Assembly: GCF_024586455.1 (NCBI RefSeq)
Contig: NC_065919.1
Span: 25,210,839-25,274,838 of the forward strand
Direction of reading: 5' to 3'
Source of the DNA: Bactrocera neohumeralis
Lineage: Eukaryota; Arthropoda; Insecta; Diptera; Tephritidae
DNA: 64,000 nucleotides
Position 1 is the first letter of the stretch; the number at the start of each line of letters is the position of its first letter. The translations under genes were made by a program, and so were the position numbers. The notes below the pieces were generated by a model. The model did not search any database, was not told where the DNA came from, and worked only from the letters and a program-made list of their open reading frames with translations. Shown here in pieces: positions 11,650 to 22,106 of this stretch.

Positions 11650-12325
11650 TATTTAAAAATTGCTGCCCTGCTTTCCAAGACACTTCTAGCTGATATACGA
11701 TACGAGGTTACCGCCTTGATTGCTGCTTGGCTGTCTATGTAGATGTTGACTCCGGAATTGCCTGCTGATGCATTAAAGACCAAGTCCGCGGCTTTCGCAA
11801 TAGCAAAATATACCGCTATATTGCAGTGGCTCGGCGATTTAAAAGGTTGCCTTATGCCTATGTAACTCTGAACAGTATATTCCCACCAGTGGCGTAGCTA
11901 CAACTTCGGGCGCCCGGGGCCAAGGATGTTCATGCCGCCCCACTTTATCTACCTACCTACAAGTTTCATGAGGTGGTTCGAACAAAACTAAATTTTTACA
12001 AAATACCTTCGATATTAAGTATATAAAATTTAGGAACTAGAAGCCACGCTAATTCTGAAGTTCCACAATTCTCACAATACGGTTTTTTTTTTACAAGACA
12101 TCTTATTAAAAGCCTTAGAAAAAATCCATTTTCTCCCTATATCTTGTACACTTTTGACACAATTTGCAGGAATTTTTGCCCGAATTGGAGTTTTTAAATA
12201 CCATTTTGCCGCCTCCAAGACGTTGCGCCCGGGGCGACGGCCCCCTTCGCCCCCCTCTAGCTACGCCATTGATTCCCACTTCGACTCCATCCTCCATTTT
12301 TGAGCCATCAGTATAGATACATACT
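11650..12325 (-). pseudogene. non-LTR retrotransposon RNase H domain, interrupted by a hAT element
   Basis: The minus strand starts with VCIYTDGSKMEDGVEVGI (about 12275-12325), the RNase H opening motif with its first catalytic Asp (TDGS). The frame then enters the hAT element 11887-12271 and resumes on its far side with SELHRHKAT, FAIAKAADLVF (after a damaged stretch) and NIYIDSQAAIKA (about 11720-11750), which has the later catalytic Asp (IDSQ). Removing the hAT plus one copy of its 8-bp duplication rejoins the same frame. This is the RNase H module at the end of an ORF2 of the R1/LOA/I-type LINEs. Confidence 0.85.
11887..12271 (+). mobile_element. hAT MITE, 385 bp, with perfect 8-bp target duplication
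   Basis: Flanked by ATTCCCAC at 11879-11886 and again at 12272-12279. The ends are CAGTGGCGTAGCTA and, reverse-complemented, CAATGGCGTAGCTA. The subterminal GC-rich blocks and about 170 bp of interior match the element at 4201-4831 read in reverse; the rest is deleted or replaced, so only scraps of the transposase C-terminus remain (11990-12085). It sits inside an RNase H reading frame. Confidence 0.93.
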
Positions 12326-13700
12326 ATAACGAGCATCAAATATTTTCGAAATTCAGAAGTATATACCGTTATATAACGTTTTTGGAACAAAGAGCGAAAT
12401 AGCGGAAAAAACTTTTCTTCTTCTCTTCCTACATTGACCGTATTCTCGTATCCTCAAGAAAAAAAAACTGTTCTATAAAATTAATATGGTGATCTGAACT
12501 CACGAATCATAGAAATGTGGCTACGCACACATTGCACTTGGCCGACAGGGTCGCTTGATATCGAAATACAGATACACCTTGGCGACACATTGCACACTGG
12601 TATGGAAATCTAAGTAGGTATGTAACACTACACAATGAAGATTAAAAAAAAGCAAGGAGACATTACTTTACAACAACAGCAGGCACGCATTAAAAACACA
12701 GCGTGACTTTGGTCATGGACGCCAATGCAGCAATGAAGCGTTGCGGCGAATGGAAGCCACAAGAACGCCATAAAAAATACAACAACAAAAACGATGACAC
12801 ACAACAACTGCGCCGAGAGACCAGAGAGGACAATAAAATGTGAAGCAGAGTGAACTCCTGCGGATGCAGCCACAAAGCAGAGAAGCTGTGGCAGCAGCAT
12901 AAAGATGACACCAAAAACGAAGCAACAACAGTTTATTGTACAACAGCGCAAAGCAAAATCCTACCGAAAGCTGGAAAACAAAAAACCAGTAGGGAATTTC
13001 AATAAAGCCACTAACAACAACTACAACATATTTGCACATATACCTTGCTGGCCGGTTGGTCAATTGGCAAAGCAACAATAACAACACGCAAACACATGTA
13101 CCCAAACACAGACATCGGATCGCTATCCCCACCACTGCCGCACTCTTGTACCACACACACACACACACCCACCGAAGAGTCACAAACGGCTACTCCGCCT
13201 ATTTTTTGTGTGGTTGCTGCAGCGCAGAAAAGTCACTGCTTTTTTGTTATTGGCGCAAACGAGTGTGAACGAGTGAGTGAGCAAACGGGTTATGCGCCCA
13301 TAAGCACAGGAAGGAAACAACAATAATTGCAGCAACAACAAAAACTTGGCGAACAGCAGCTCCACACAATGTGCTACAATGGCGTCATTGTGTGTATGTG
13401 TGTCGCTTGTACATGTGTGTCTTTTATATACAGAGCAACTTGCCGTTGAGCCAGCCAAATTGAGTTAACGCCGCGCTTTCGGATTGCCTGAGTGCGACAA
13501 GGATGTACGCAGTAAAAAGTGTTGAAATACAGAAAGTGAGCGCCAAATTGCGGAACAACACAACCAAGCAATACGGTGAGCACAAGTGTGAAAATAGTTG
13601 AATATAAATACATAAATTTCTATGTACCTGAGAAAGCTCCGCACTCGATGCATCTGCTCAAAGTTTCCATTTCCGCGCATTTACTCTTTTACTCAATGGC
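12326..13700. other. CAA/CAG-rich host-like DNA
   Basis: Rich in ACAACA, GCAGCA and CAACAA triplet runs (about 12670-13350) and in short CA runs (13153-13168). This composition makes long open frames on both strands (for example 12713-13183 on the minus strand), rich in Leu, Val, Cys and Phe, without any domain. It is typical of intronic or regulatory DNA in large fly genes. I see no splice-supported exon. Confidence 0.4.
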
Positions 13701-14447
13701 TCAGATTTCTCTTTCTTCACAAGCCAGTTAGTCAGAGCTAACACTCAGTACTACACACGCCTATACATGTATGTACATACATATATACACTTTGCTTTCT
13801 CTGAGTAACTAAAACGAACATCAATATAAAAGATTTCTTGTTTACACATGCTTTCCCCAAATGGCTTAGGATGCTCAAGTTCTCTTGAGTGGCTAAACAT
13901 ATGTATGTATATATGTACATGTACATATGTATATATAATTAAACTAGGCATTTTATTCGGTAGGTTCAGATAGACAAATTCAACCAACAGTCGGCTTCAA
14001 ATATAAATGGTCGATACAAATCATATATGTATGTATGTACGAAAACTTTTTTTAACATGCAAAAATTCTTATTCATGTCTTTCAAGAAGCTCAAAAGTTA
14101 AATAATGAAATAAAATATATCTAAGGAAAATTAAATAACCGATAAGCAGATTTGTCTGTAATTGGTGTGATCTGAGGTTCCTCCGTTTGGTTGGTGTCAG
14201 ACAGCAATTTCAAAACAGGCATATGTATGTATTTCCGTCTTGTTGGAACAAAGGGTCGTCACATTAAACAACACATCTCTAAAAAACACGCAGTATTTGC
14301 AACTAGAGCGTAGTTCTAGATTTTTTTTTATGTTACAATGCCATTTTTCCTTGGAATTCCTTATTGTTTCTTATTTTTAAATTTACAGCATTGAAGTTAC
14401 ATATTTTGCAATGTTTATCGGCATCTTTTTTTATTTTGCCGCTTATA
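13701..14447. other. AT-rich DNA with TATG/TACA microsatellites
   Basis: Contains ATGTATGTACATACATATAT-like tracts at about 13765-13790 and 13895-13935 and again near 14020-14040. At 14286-14330 a fragment, CAGTATTTGCAACTAGAGCG then TAGTTCTAG, resembles the left subterminal part of the mariner derivative that starts at 14448. Confidence 0.4.
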
Positions 14448-14992
14448 ATAGGTTGTCAAAAAAGTCTTGCGGTATTTGCGCTAGTTGGCGCTGAAAGCGC
14501 GTAGTTCTAGTTTTATTCGTCGCATCGGGTCATGCTATACCTTTTTGGAAAGCTCATTTCACGCGCTAACACGTGTTTGATTGATTGTCGTTTCTTTTAA
14601 GTCGTTCGTGAGTTATAGCGTCGCAAACATGGAGCAAAATAAAGAGAAAATACGGCATATTTTACAGTACTACTACGATAAAGGCAAAAATGCATCTCAA
14701 GCCGCCAATAAAATTTGTGCAGTTTATGGACCCGATACAGTTTCCATTTCCACCGCACAACGATGGTTTCAACGTTTTCGTTCTGGTGTAGAGGTGGTCG
14801 AAGATGCGCCACGCTCCGGAAGGCCTGTCGTCGAAAATTGCGTTAAAATCGCTGAATTGGTCGAAAGAGACCGGCATAGTAGAAGCCATAGCATCGGCCA
14901 AGAGCTGGGCAAGAGTCATCAAAAATTCATTTCAATTTCAATAAAAAAAAAAAAATCAATAAAAATACCGCAAGACTTTTTTGACAACCCAT
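14448..14992 (+). mobile_element. HTH-only mariner derivative, copy 1 (545 bp)
   Basis: TA at 14446-14447 and 14993-14994 flank the element. The terminal inverted repeats are about 28 bp, with core GGTTGTCAAAAAAGTCTTGC at the left and its inverse at the right. The interior starts with the normal mariner 5' untranslated region and the N-terminal transposase sequence, then jumps within the second helix-turn-helix straight to the right terminal repeat. Two more copies (22107-22649 and 63201-63678) have the same junction, so this is an amplified non-autonomous family, not a one-off deletion. Confidence 0.93.
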
Positions 14993-15117
14993 TATTTGAA
15001 AACAATTTCAAATGTACGCCAATCCGCCGCGACAAAACAATTGGATCTCTGTTTTGTTCGTTTCTTTTCTCCTTTGTTTGTTTCTTTTTTAGCGGTATTG
15101 AGTTTGAATTAATTTGA
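14629..15117 (+). CDS. intact mariner DNA-binding domain ORF without catalytic domain
   Basis: Open from ATG 14629 to a stop at 15115-15117 (162 codons). About the first 100 residues are a mariner-type paired-like DNA-binding region: helix-turn-helix 1 with KGKNASQAANKICAVYG and QRWFQRFRSG, the linker motif PRSGRPVV, and the start of helix-turn-helix 2 with RSHSIGQELGKSHQ. The frame then runs through an A-rich junction, the right terminal repeat (PQDFFDNP) and about 40 codons of flanking Tc1 sequence. There is no catalytic DDD region. I chose ATG 14629 because MEQNKEKI aligns with the family start; the frame is also open upstream. Whether it is expressed is unknown; the other two copies are broken. 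Confidence 0.6.
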   Translation: MEQNKEKIRHILQYYYDKGKNASQAANKICAVYGPDTVSISTAQRWFQRFRSGVEVVEDAPRSGRPVVENCVKIAELVERDRHSRSHSIGQELGKSHQKFISISIKKKKSIKIPQDFFDNPLFENNFKCTPIRRDKTIGSLFCSFLFSFVCFFFSGIEFELI

Positions 15118-16468
15118 ACATTTACTGAGCATAATTTCTGCTCTGAATTTTTGTGAAAAGACGTTTTTATTTTAAATTTTCTAACAAAAAATGTAATGGC
15201 TCTAAATAAATTCGGTGAAGCACTCCGAGCGCACGTGTTATTGATGATCATAATAACGGAAATTCTCAAAAAGTAATTTCTATAAAGTACAGAATTCACA
15301 AGTCATCAATCTCACGAATAATTTCGAACTTTATTAGAAACAAAACTGTCGAAGTAGTGCATCGTGGACGCCGACCAAGAGAAACTGACAGCTCAATTAT
15401 AAGAGAGGAAAGAAAATATCCATTTTAAAGCGCGCCGCAATTGGTAAAGGAGCTTGGGTTACCAATCTACACAAGAACGGTCGCTCATCGCCTAAATAAC
15501 GGTGATTTACACAGTTACCGACCAGCGAATAAACCGCTTATTAGCAAACGTAACCAACTAAAACGATTGTGTTCATTAAAAATCATCATAGAATGACCGA
15601 TAAGCAAGTGGAAAACTGTTCTTTTTAGTAATGAGTCCAAATTTAATTTGGTAGAAAGTGATGGCCCAAGTTTCGTTCGACGTCCACGAAACAAGCGTCT
15701 TAAAAATTTCTATTGTCTAAAAACAGTCAAACATACATAGTTGCTATGTTATGGTCTGGGGATGCTTTGCTGCTTCTGGTTGGGGCCGCTTTATCGTTTT
15801 AATGGTAGCATGGATCGGTACGTTTACAGAGACCTTATGGAATCCGTAATGTTGCACATGCTGAATGTGAAATGCCACTTAAGTGGGTCTTCCACCAGGA
15901 CAACGACCCGAAGCATATGGCATAGGTCCTAAAATCGTGGTTACAGAGGAATAATGTGGATGTAATGGAGTGGCCTCCACAATCCCCAGGCCTTCATCCC
16001 ATATAAAATTTATGGGAAATTAAAAAAAAAAGAATTTATCGCAGTAATGTGCCAATTACTGATCAGTTTTTTTCAAAGGGCACTGGAGGCATGGAGAAAT
16101 ATACCCCAAACCATAGTGGATAACCTTATAGCTTCAATGCCGCTGCGATGCAAAGCAGTTATTGAGAGTAATGAGTTTGCTACAAAATACTAAGTTTTTC
16201 TTTTTTTTTATTAAAAATAATGAACCGTTTTCTTTGAGTTGCAACTGTTTTGTCTCATTGAATATAGATGTTATATCGTTTTTTTTTGTATATAATAAAC
16301 ATATAAACTGAAAAATATTATTGAATTTGCTTTGTTTACCTTAATTAACATCCAATATGTAAAATAAAACTAAAATAGTAGGTCTCCGGCAATTATTTTC
16401 TGTGTAATCGACAGTATTTTCATTATCATATTTCAGTTGCAAATGTTTTGTCCGATACTGTACATATG
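15021..16468 (+). mobile_element. Tc1-like element, decayed
   Basis: About 1.45 kb, near the usual Tc1 length. The right end reads, reverse-complemented, ACAGTATCGGACAAAACATT (about 16447-16466). The left end is a diverged match, CGCGACAAAACAATTGGA at about 15029-15046. Between them is one degenerate transposase on the plus strand. The element begins about 30 bp beyond the HTH-only mariner at 14448-14992. Confidence 0.75.
15196..16193 (+). pseudogene. Tc1 transposase with two catalytic residues lost
   Basis: Starts at ATG 15196 (MALNKFGEALRARVL) and runs to TAA 16191-16193 (NEFATKY). The HTH part has SSISRIISNF-like and HRGRRPRE motifs, then LVKELG, YTRTVAHRL and HSYRPANKPL. The DD34E sites are: first, LFSNESKF near 15622-15645, where Asp is replaced by Asn (AAT 15630-15632); second, VFHQDNDPKH near 15884-15914, intact; third, GLHPI*NLWEI, where the Glu codon is a TAA stop (16004-16006). 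VWGCFAASG and a C-terminal SMPLRCKAVIESN are also clear. Several frameshifts are present. It can no longer transpose itself. Confidence 0.9.
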
Positions 16469-16624
16469 TAGAGGTATAATAACACTTAATTATTTTAATT
16501 CTATTTTAACACATGACATAAACCCTTTGTTAAAGATTAGAATTTAATTTTGAAATCTAAATAACTAGTAATCCCAGTGAGAGAAAACTTCAAAACTGTA
16601 ATTTGTCATAATATTTTGTAGAGT

Positions 16625-16988
16625 TGGCAAACCAAAACTAAAAACACGACAACGCCCCGGCTCACACCGCCTTTCTTGTGAACAACTACCTAACCAAGGC
16701 CGGTATGCCAACGCTTCCACAGCCGCACTACAGCCTTGTTTCCTTGCCTGAAAAGGCCGTGAAATGCAAGCATTTTGAGACGACAGAGGGGATCCAAGCA
16801 GCATGTACCTCGGCTCTCAAGGCTATTCCGGAGAATGCCTTCCGTGACGCCTTCAATGCTTGGAAATCGCGCTGGCAGCGCTGCATCGACGCAGAAGGAG
16901 CCTATTTTGAAAGTTTTTAAAGAATTGTAACGATTGGTTCAATAAATTTTTTTAAATCGACTCAGTCCTATTACTTTCCGGACAAACC
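16625..16988 (+). pseudogene. mariner transposase C-terminal third plus 3' end
   Basis: After a short ragged start (NAPAHTAFLVNN-like, about 16652-16685) the frame is open to a stop at 16918-16920: YLTKAGMPTLPQPHYS, then KHFETTEGIQAACTSALKAI and KSRWQRCIDAEGAYFESF. The second catalytic Asp lies at the damaged left edge. The third (SPDLAP in relatives) is altered: PHYSLVSLPEKAVK, where a deletion or frameshift has removed the Asp. The first 200 or so codons are gone. About 70 bp of 3' sequence ending in TTTCCGGACAAACCC look like the element's 3' untranslated region and terminal repeat. Confidence 0.85.
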
Positions 16989-17022
16989 CAGTATGAGGAC
17001 TGGGGCGAGTTTTCACCCATTT

Positions 17023-17553
17023 TTATACCCTGAACAGGGTATATTAAGTTCGTCACGAAGTTTGCAACACCCAGAAGGAAGCGTCGGAGACCCTATAAAG
17101 TATATATATATAAATAATCAGTATGTTGAGCTGAGTCGATTTAGCCATGTCCGTCTGTCTGTCCGTCTGTCCGTCTGTCTGTCTGTATATATACGAACTA
17201 GTCCCCCAGTTTTTAAGATATCGTTTTGAAATTTGTTTCTCTTCAAGAAAACTCGAACGAAATTTGTTGAAACTAATTATCGGACCACTATAACTCGATA
17301 TAGTGCCATACAAACTGAACGATCGGAATCAAGGCTTGATGGAAAACTTTCACATTTGACAAGCGATATTCACGAAATTTGGTATAGATTATTTTCTAAG
17401 GCAACAATGTAATCTCCGAAAAAATTGTTCAGATCGGATTACTATAGCATATAGCTTTCATACAAACTGAACACATAGTTACTAAAAGAAATGCACCTGT
17501 GAAGGGTATATTAGCTTCGATGCAGCCGAAGTTAACTTTTTTTCTTGTTTTTT
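17023..17553 (+). mobile_element. INE-A copy, best preserved ends
   Basis: Opens with TATACCCTGAACAGGGTATA (17026-17045), carries a (GTCT/GTCC)n tract at about 17152-17185, fewer internal units than the copy at 6476-7331, and closes with AGGGTATATTAGCTTCGATG, CAGCCGAAG and TTAACTTTTTTTCTTG. The left TATACCCT and right AGGGTATA form a subterminal inverted pair. Non-coding. Confidence 0.82.
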
Positions 17554-17584
17554 TCTTTCTAAGCACGAATATGCACCGTTATTA

Positions 17585-18585
17585 GAAAAACACGCTCTCT
17601 CACTTTTATTAAGATAGCTTACATATTGGCTGATATATGCGGCATGAAGTCATCCGGAAGTTCGAAAAGATGTATATTAATTAAGTGGGGTGTGTGAGAC
17701 CTACTGGTAGTATTGAACCCATTTAACCCATTTGTAGCACACAGACTAGTAGAGTTATCAGGTACGTATTCTCTCTGAATTAAAAATTTAAATTTGTGTT
17801 ATAAAGTAAGTAGGCGTGATTGTAGTCCGATGTTACCTATTTTCGCACTGTCACATAGGAATATCAGAAGAATGCCACGCACTAAATTTAGTTGAAATCG
17901 GTCGGGCGAGTCTCGAGCTATGTGTTTTCTCTTGGTGACAACAATCATTGTCCAATTTTAGCACCGGCTCCAATAAAGCCCTGTCATACTATCTGTTTCT
18001 GACTGATTTAGTTAACGATTTATTTATATTTTCATTAAAAGTACTACGGTTATATGGGATATTTGATTTCATTATTTTTCACTCTGTCGATAGGAGTTTA
18101 TTTAATATTTTCGGTAAGTGAATTTAGTTCCTACAGCTTAAGTGGTTTAACGGATATATATATTATATCTTAATCTTATTAGAGGACGCGACCCCACCCA
18201 CTTATTAAAAACTGTTTGCCGATGTGCCCCTTGCTACCGCGATCTCCTGTGTCAAATTACAGTTCTATGTATATCTTAATTTAGTGCTTGGTTATGGCAA
18301 TTTATAGGTTTTCGGTTAATGGCGTTTTGTGGGCGTGGCAGTGGTCCGAATACGCCTATCTACGAACTCGTAATTTTTTTCGCCAAGGAACGCGTATAGC
18401 AAGTTTCATCAAGATATCTCAATTTATACACAAGCTACAGCTTGGACGGACGAACGTACTGACGGACGGGCGGACATACAGACAGTCATCCGGATTTCAA
18501 CTTTTCTCGTCATCCTAATCATTTATGTACAACCGTTAGGTGAATAAAACTGTTATACTCAGTAACAATATGTTACAAGATTATA
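17585..18585 (+). mobile_element. INE-B copy lacking its 5' hairpin end
   Basis: Shares CACGCTCTCTCAC, TAAGATAGCTTACATATTGGC and ATATGCGGCATGAAGTCA-like blocks with the minus-strand copy at 40685-41110, and a GACGGACGGGCGGACATACA tract and ATCCGGATTTCAAC (about 18452-18500) with the copy at 36825-37583. The 3' part TGGTTATGGCAATTTATAGG to TTACTCAGTAACAATATGTTAC matches the far end of the family. It follows an INE-A copy after about 30 bp. Confidence 0.65.
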
Positions 18586-19755
18586 CAATTCTTTCATAAC
18601 AGCTTATATTGGAGTTTGATGTATAAATTCTACCGATTTTTATTTGCCTATTTTATTACTATCAAAATATATGAATATTTTATATCTACATTTTGTACCT
18701 ATACGGTACTTTTTACCATATAACAGCATAGTTATAATAATTGAATTTAATTGAGTTAGAAATCGAGTTGTACTATATACATACATATATACACAGCTTT
18801 ACTCAAAATAGTTACAAAATTGAAATTAATGGGGTAACCTTACTCTATGTATATAAAGCTTAATATTCTAATCTCAACTAAACTGACATTTCATATTGTA
18901 TTTTCACCTTACGATACTGGTCCAGAATTGAAACAATATAAGAAATGCATCTCGGACAACGACGCCAGTAACTCGAACACATTGGGATCAAATATTAATT
19001 TTTCAAAAGTTTATGGATGAAATCTTAAACCCAATATTAATTGTTGGAATTAACAAAAGAGTAAAAATTTTAAGAGAAACCAGGAGCTCGTGTCTTTTCC
19101 GAATGATCTCGAATGGTCATTTGGAAAGGGCTTCGTTAATACGAAAATAAACAACTCCTGCCAATATTAACACATTTTAATTGAAATGTAAAATAAATTA
19201 ATTTACTGTTGCCCATTTTAGACGAGCGTTTAGAAAAAGTGTGCGAGACACCGTGAAAAAACCAGAAAAAAGTGAAAAACAGCACATTCAAAATGTTATG
19301 CGACTTTTTGTGACTTTTTAGCTCTATGTTATGTTGTTGTTTTCATCTTCTTTTGACAAGCAAAAAGCGCAGGCGCATTGTTAACCCTCTAAATTACATT
19401 GTTTTTGTTTTGGTGCAGCTATACGAGTTTTTCCCGTTTGTTACCCACATAGATTATCTTCTGTTTTCTTATATTCACTACTACGGATATTCATGTTTTC
19501 AGCGTTTTTTTTTTTTGCTACAATAAATAGGTTGTATCGATGTTGAACTCGCGCAGATAGGAGAATTACTGCCCCCTCTAGGAATGGATAAAAATAGTTT
19601 TTCTTTAAATACATAAAAGTATACTCTCACAATTTTTGTAATCTAGAAAGCTAGTGTAATATAAAATGAATTTCTTCAAGTACGCTAAAGATATAAAAAA
19701 TGTTAATCTATAAATGTCAAAGTTGAATAAACCGAAAATCGGATCCAAAGTAGAT
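18586..19755. other. unassigned AT-rich DNA
   Basis: No gene or repeat family recognised. A 66-codon frame at 19326-19526 is Leu/Phe/Tyr-rich with no family signature. The right end, near 19525-19700, precedes a LINE-alpha relic. Confidence 0.45.
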
Positions 19756-20835
19756 TTGGACTTATTTCTCATCGCGCCCGTTACACCGTCGTCAGTCGTT
19801 CTCTTTTTCACTTTTTGGCGCCAATTGGAGACTCCAAGTTTAGCCAGGTTCTTCTCCACCTGGTCTTTCCAGCGGATTGGAGGTCTTGACCTAGCCAGCG
19901 TAGCCGCTGTCTCTTAATTCGCTGAATTATCTCAATGTCGTCGTATAACTCGTACAGCTCATCGTTTCATCGACAGCGGTATTCGCTCTCAAAAACTCGT
20001 AATGTCGACTCATCAAATATTGTCATCGATGCCTAATGCACCATATACACCATATAGCAGGCCTGGGGTGATGAGTCACTTGTAGAATTTGGTTTTTCTC
20101 CCTGCCTACTCAATCCGAAGTAGCATCTGTTGGCAACAGTTATTCTGCGTTGGATTTCGACTCTCGATGTTGTTACTGTTAAAACTGGTTCCAAGATAGA
20201 CAAAATTATCTACGAATTCAAAGTTGTGACTGTCAACAGTGACGTGTGAGCCAAGTCGCCAGTGCGACGACTGTTTATTTGGTGACAAGAGATATTTCGT
20301 CTTGCCCTCGTTCACTACCAGACCCATTTGCTTCGCTGTACACCCTTATAGAAGATAGTACCTTCCCTATTTAGCTCTGCAGCTCGAATTATTTTCTCCA
20401 AGAGTAGGTTAAAGAAGTCGCACGATAGGGAGTCGCCTTGTTTGAAACCTCGTTTGGTATCGAACGGCTCGGTGAGGTCCTTCCCGATCCTCGCGGAGGT
20501 TTTGGTGTCAACGTCAGCTTACACAGCCATATTAGTTTTGCGGGGATACCAAATTCAGACATCGCGCCATAAAAGCAGCTCCTTTTCGTGCTGTCAAAGG
20601 CAGCTTTGAAATCGACGAAGAGGTGATGTGTGTCGATTCTCTTTTCACGGGTCTTTTACAAGATTTGGCGCATGGTGAATATCTGGTCGGTTGTTGATTT
20701 TCCAGGCCTGAAGCCACACTGATAAGGCCACAGTTTGTTGACGGTGGGCTTTAATCTTCACACAGTAGGCTGGATAGGACCTTATGTGCGATGTTGAGGA
20801 AGTTTATCCAACGGTAATTGGCGTAAGCATTTAAC
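19756..20835 (-). pseudogene. LINE-alpha reverse transcriptase relic, active-site region deleted
   Basis: APE-type non-LTR retrotransposon, ORF2 C-terminal half, read on the minus strand: CGFRPGKSTTDQIFTMRQIL (about 20655-20725), the reverse transcriptase block LFVDFKAAFDS (about 20595-20625) with its first catalytic Asp, MSEFGIPAKLIRLC (about 20515-20570), SLSCDFFNLLLEKII (about 20395-20440), then MGLVVNEGKTKYLLSPNKQS and FVYLGTSF (about 20180-20327). At its end is RWKDQVEKNLAKLGVSNWR (about 19810-19870). The YADD box that should precede MGLVVNEGK is missing: the frame jumps near 20337. Many frameshifts. Clade is likely RTE-like by its C-terminal tail; that is inference. Confidence 0.88.
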
Positions 20836-20939
20836 CGACTAAAAATCGACAAATACAAATAATATTCTCGTTGAGTTTAGTGTTTTATCCAATGAGAGTG
20901 TTGAGCTTTTCATTGACTTTCTGCGATTTGCAATGAAAT

Positions 20940-21345
20940 TTTGTATATTAAGATTACCGCTCAATGATAACCCAATATTTTTGGTCCGAATTGAATAATA
21001 TGGACTTGGATAATATGTGGTTCCAACAAAACGGCGCCACAACACACACAGCGATTGTCGCAATCAATTTATTGAACACCAAGTTTGGTGAACGTGTTAT
21101 CTCACGAAATGGCCCAGTCAATTGGCGATTCGACGCCGTTAGACTATTTCCTGTTGGGGCTACGTCAAGTCTCTGGTCTATGTCAACAAGCCAGCGACGA
21201 TTGATGAACTTCGTACGAATATCGAACGTGAAATTGCAGCAGTATTGGCCGATTTATGCTTGAAAACCGGCGAAAATTGGGTTCGGCGTCTGGACCTCTG
21301 CAAGCATGCTCGTGGTGGCCATGCAAAAGTAATCGAGTTCCATAC
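20940..21345 (+). pseudogene. ITm-W transposase C-terminal relic
   Basis: IS630/Tc1/mariner-superfamily transposase of the lineage whose C-terminus reads LDYFLWGYVKS. Visible are MITQYFWSELNNMDLDNMWF, QQNGATTHTA (the second catalytic Asp of QQDGAT reads Asn), LLNTKFGERVISRNGPVNW and, after a frameshift that breaks the third acidic site, PATIDELRTNIEREIAA-like and RRLDLCKHARGGHAK-like remnants near 21280-21345. The first half of the gene is absent. Related relics lie at 45670-46470, 60705-61640 and 62615-62705. Confidence 0.82.
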
Positions 21346-22106
21346 ATAATGGAATCAAATGCTCTTTCACAGGAATAAAGAACTTTTGTAGCTTTTAAAA
21401 ACTTCAATATAACTAAATTTGGAACCGTAATATTGGCCAACACTACGATATTATGCAACACCGGTTTTCACTGCAGGGCACACACATACATGCTGGCATG
21501 AATATGTACATATGACTAATATTTATATGTATGTACATATGTGTGTCTACGGCTATGGCGCATCTCCACAACGGCGAGAATTTTCTCTTTATTGCATTGC
21601 TTTATAAATTGTTGTTGTTTTTGTTAGCATTCGCTGTCAGATCACTTGCCAGCAACGTTGTTGCTGACAATATTTTATTCATTTACTGCACACTTAGCCG
21701 AGGCTTGCTTAACAGTTGTTGTTGTAAGCTTTTTAGTTGTCACTCATTGGTTGTAATCGATTTCAATTGCAGCGGCATGTCTTGTGCCGTTAAATTCTTA
21801 ATTGAAATGTGCACATTTTTGCGGCTAATGTTGCCATCATCATACTCGTATGTGTGCACACTACTTATGCATTGTTGTTGTTGCTGTTATTGCGACTGTT
21901 ACTGCCACTGCAGGCGAATGTTATGAATGTCGCAGCTAAAACGTGTATTACATCGACATTAACAGGGTTATTTCTATCATTTTGTTTATAATGAGCTTGT
22001 TGTTGTTGCTTTGCCATGATTTCAACTACAGAGTATTTGAGTATTTGAAATTCAAGAATTTCGCTTCAGCTATTTTTAATTTAATTAGTTACAAACACTA
22101 ATTATA
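21346..22106. other. non-repetitive host-like DNA
   Basis: GTT/TTG triplet-rich (about 21600-21930) with TATGTACATA tracts near 21525-21545. The frame at 21531-21926 (131 codons) is rich in Cys, Leu and Tyr because of GTTGTT/TGCTGT runs and has no recognisable domain. I treat it as non-coding. Confidence 0.4.

Noticed and set aside
12713..13183. 156-codon minus-strand frame rich in Val, Cys and Leu
   Set aside because: Caused by CAA/CAG and CA repeats on the plus strand, with overlapping open frames on both strands and no domain.
14581..14628. Upstream extension of the HTH-only frame (16 codons before ATG 14629)
   Set aside because: The extension has no ATG start and covers the usual mariner 5' untranslated region. 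MEQNKEKI matches the normal family start.
21531..21926. 131-codon plus frame with hydrophobic runs
   Set aside because: Driven by GTTGTT/TTGCTG triplets. The hydrophobic segments follow the repeats, and there is no signal for a gene around it.
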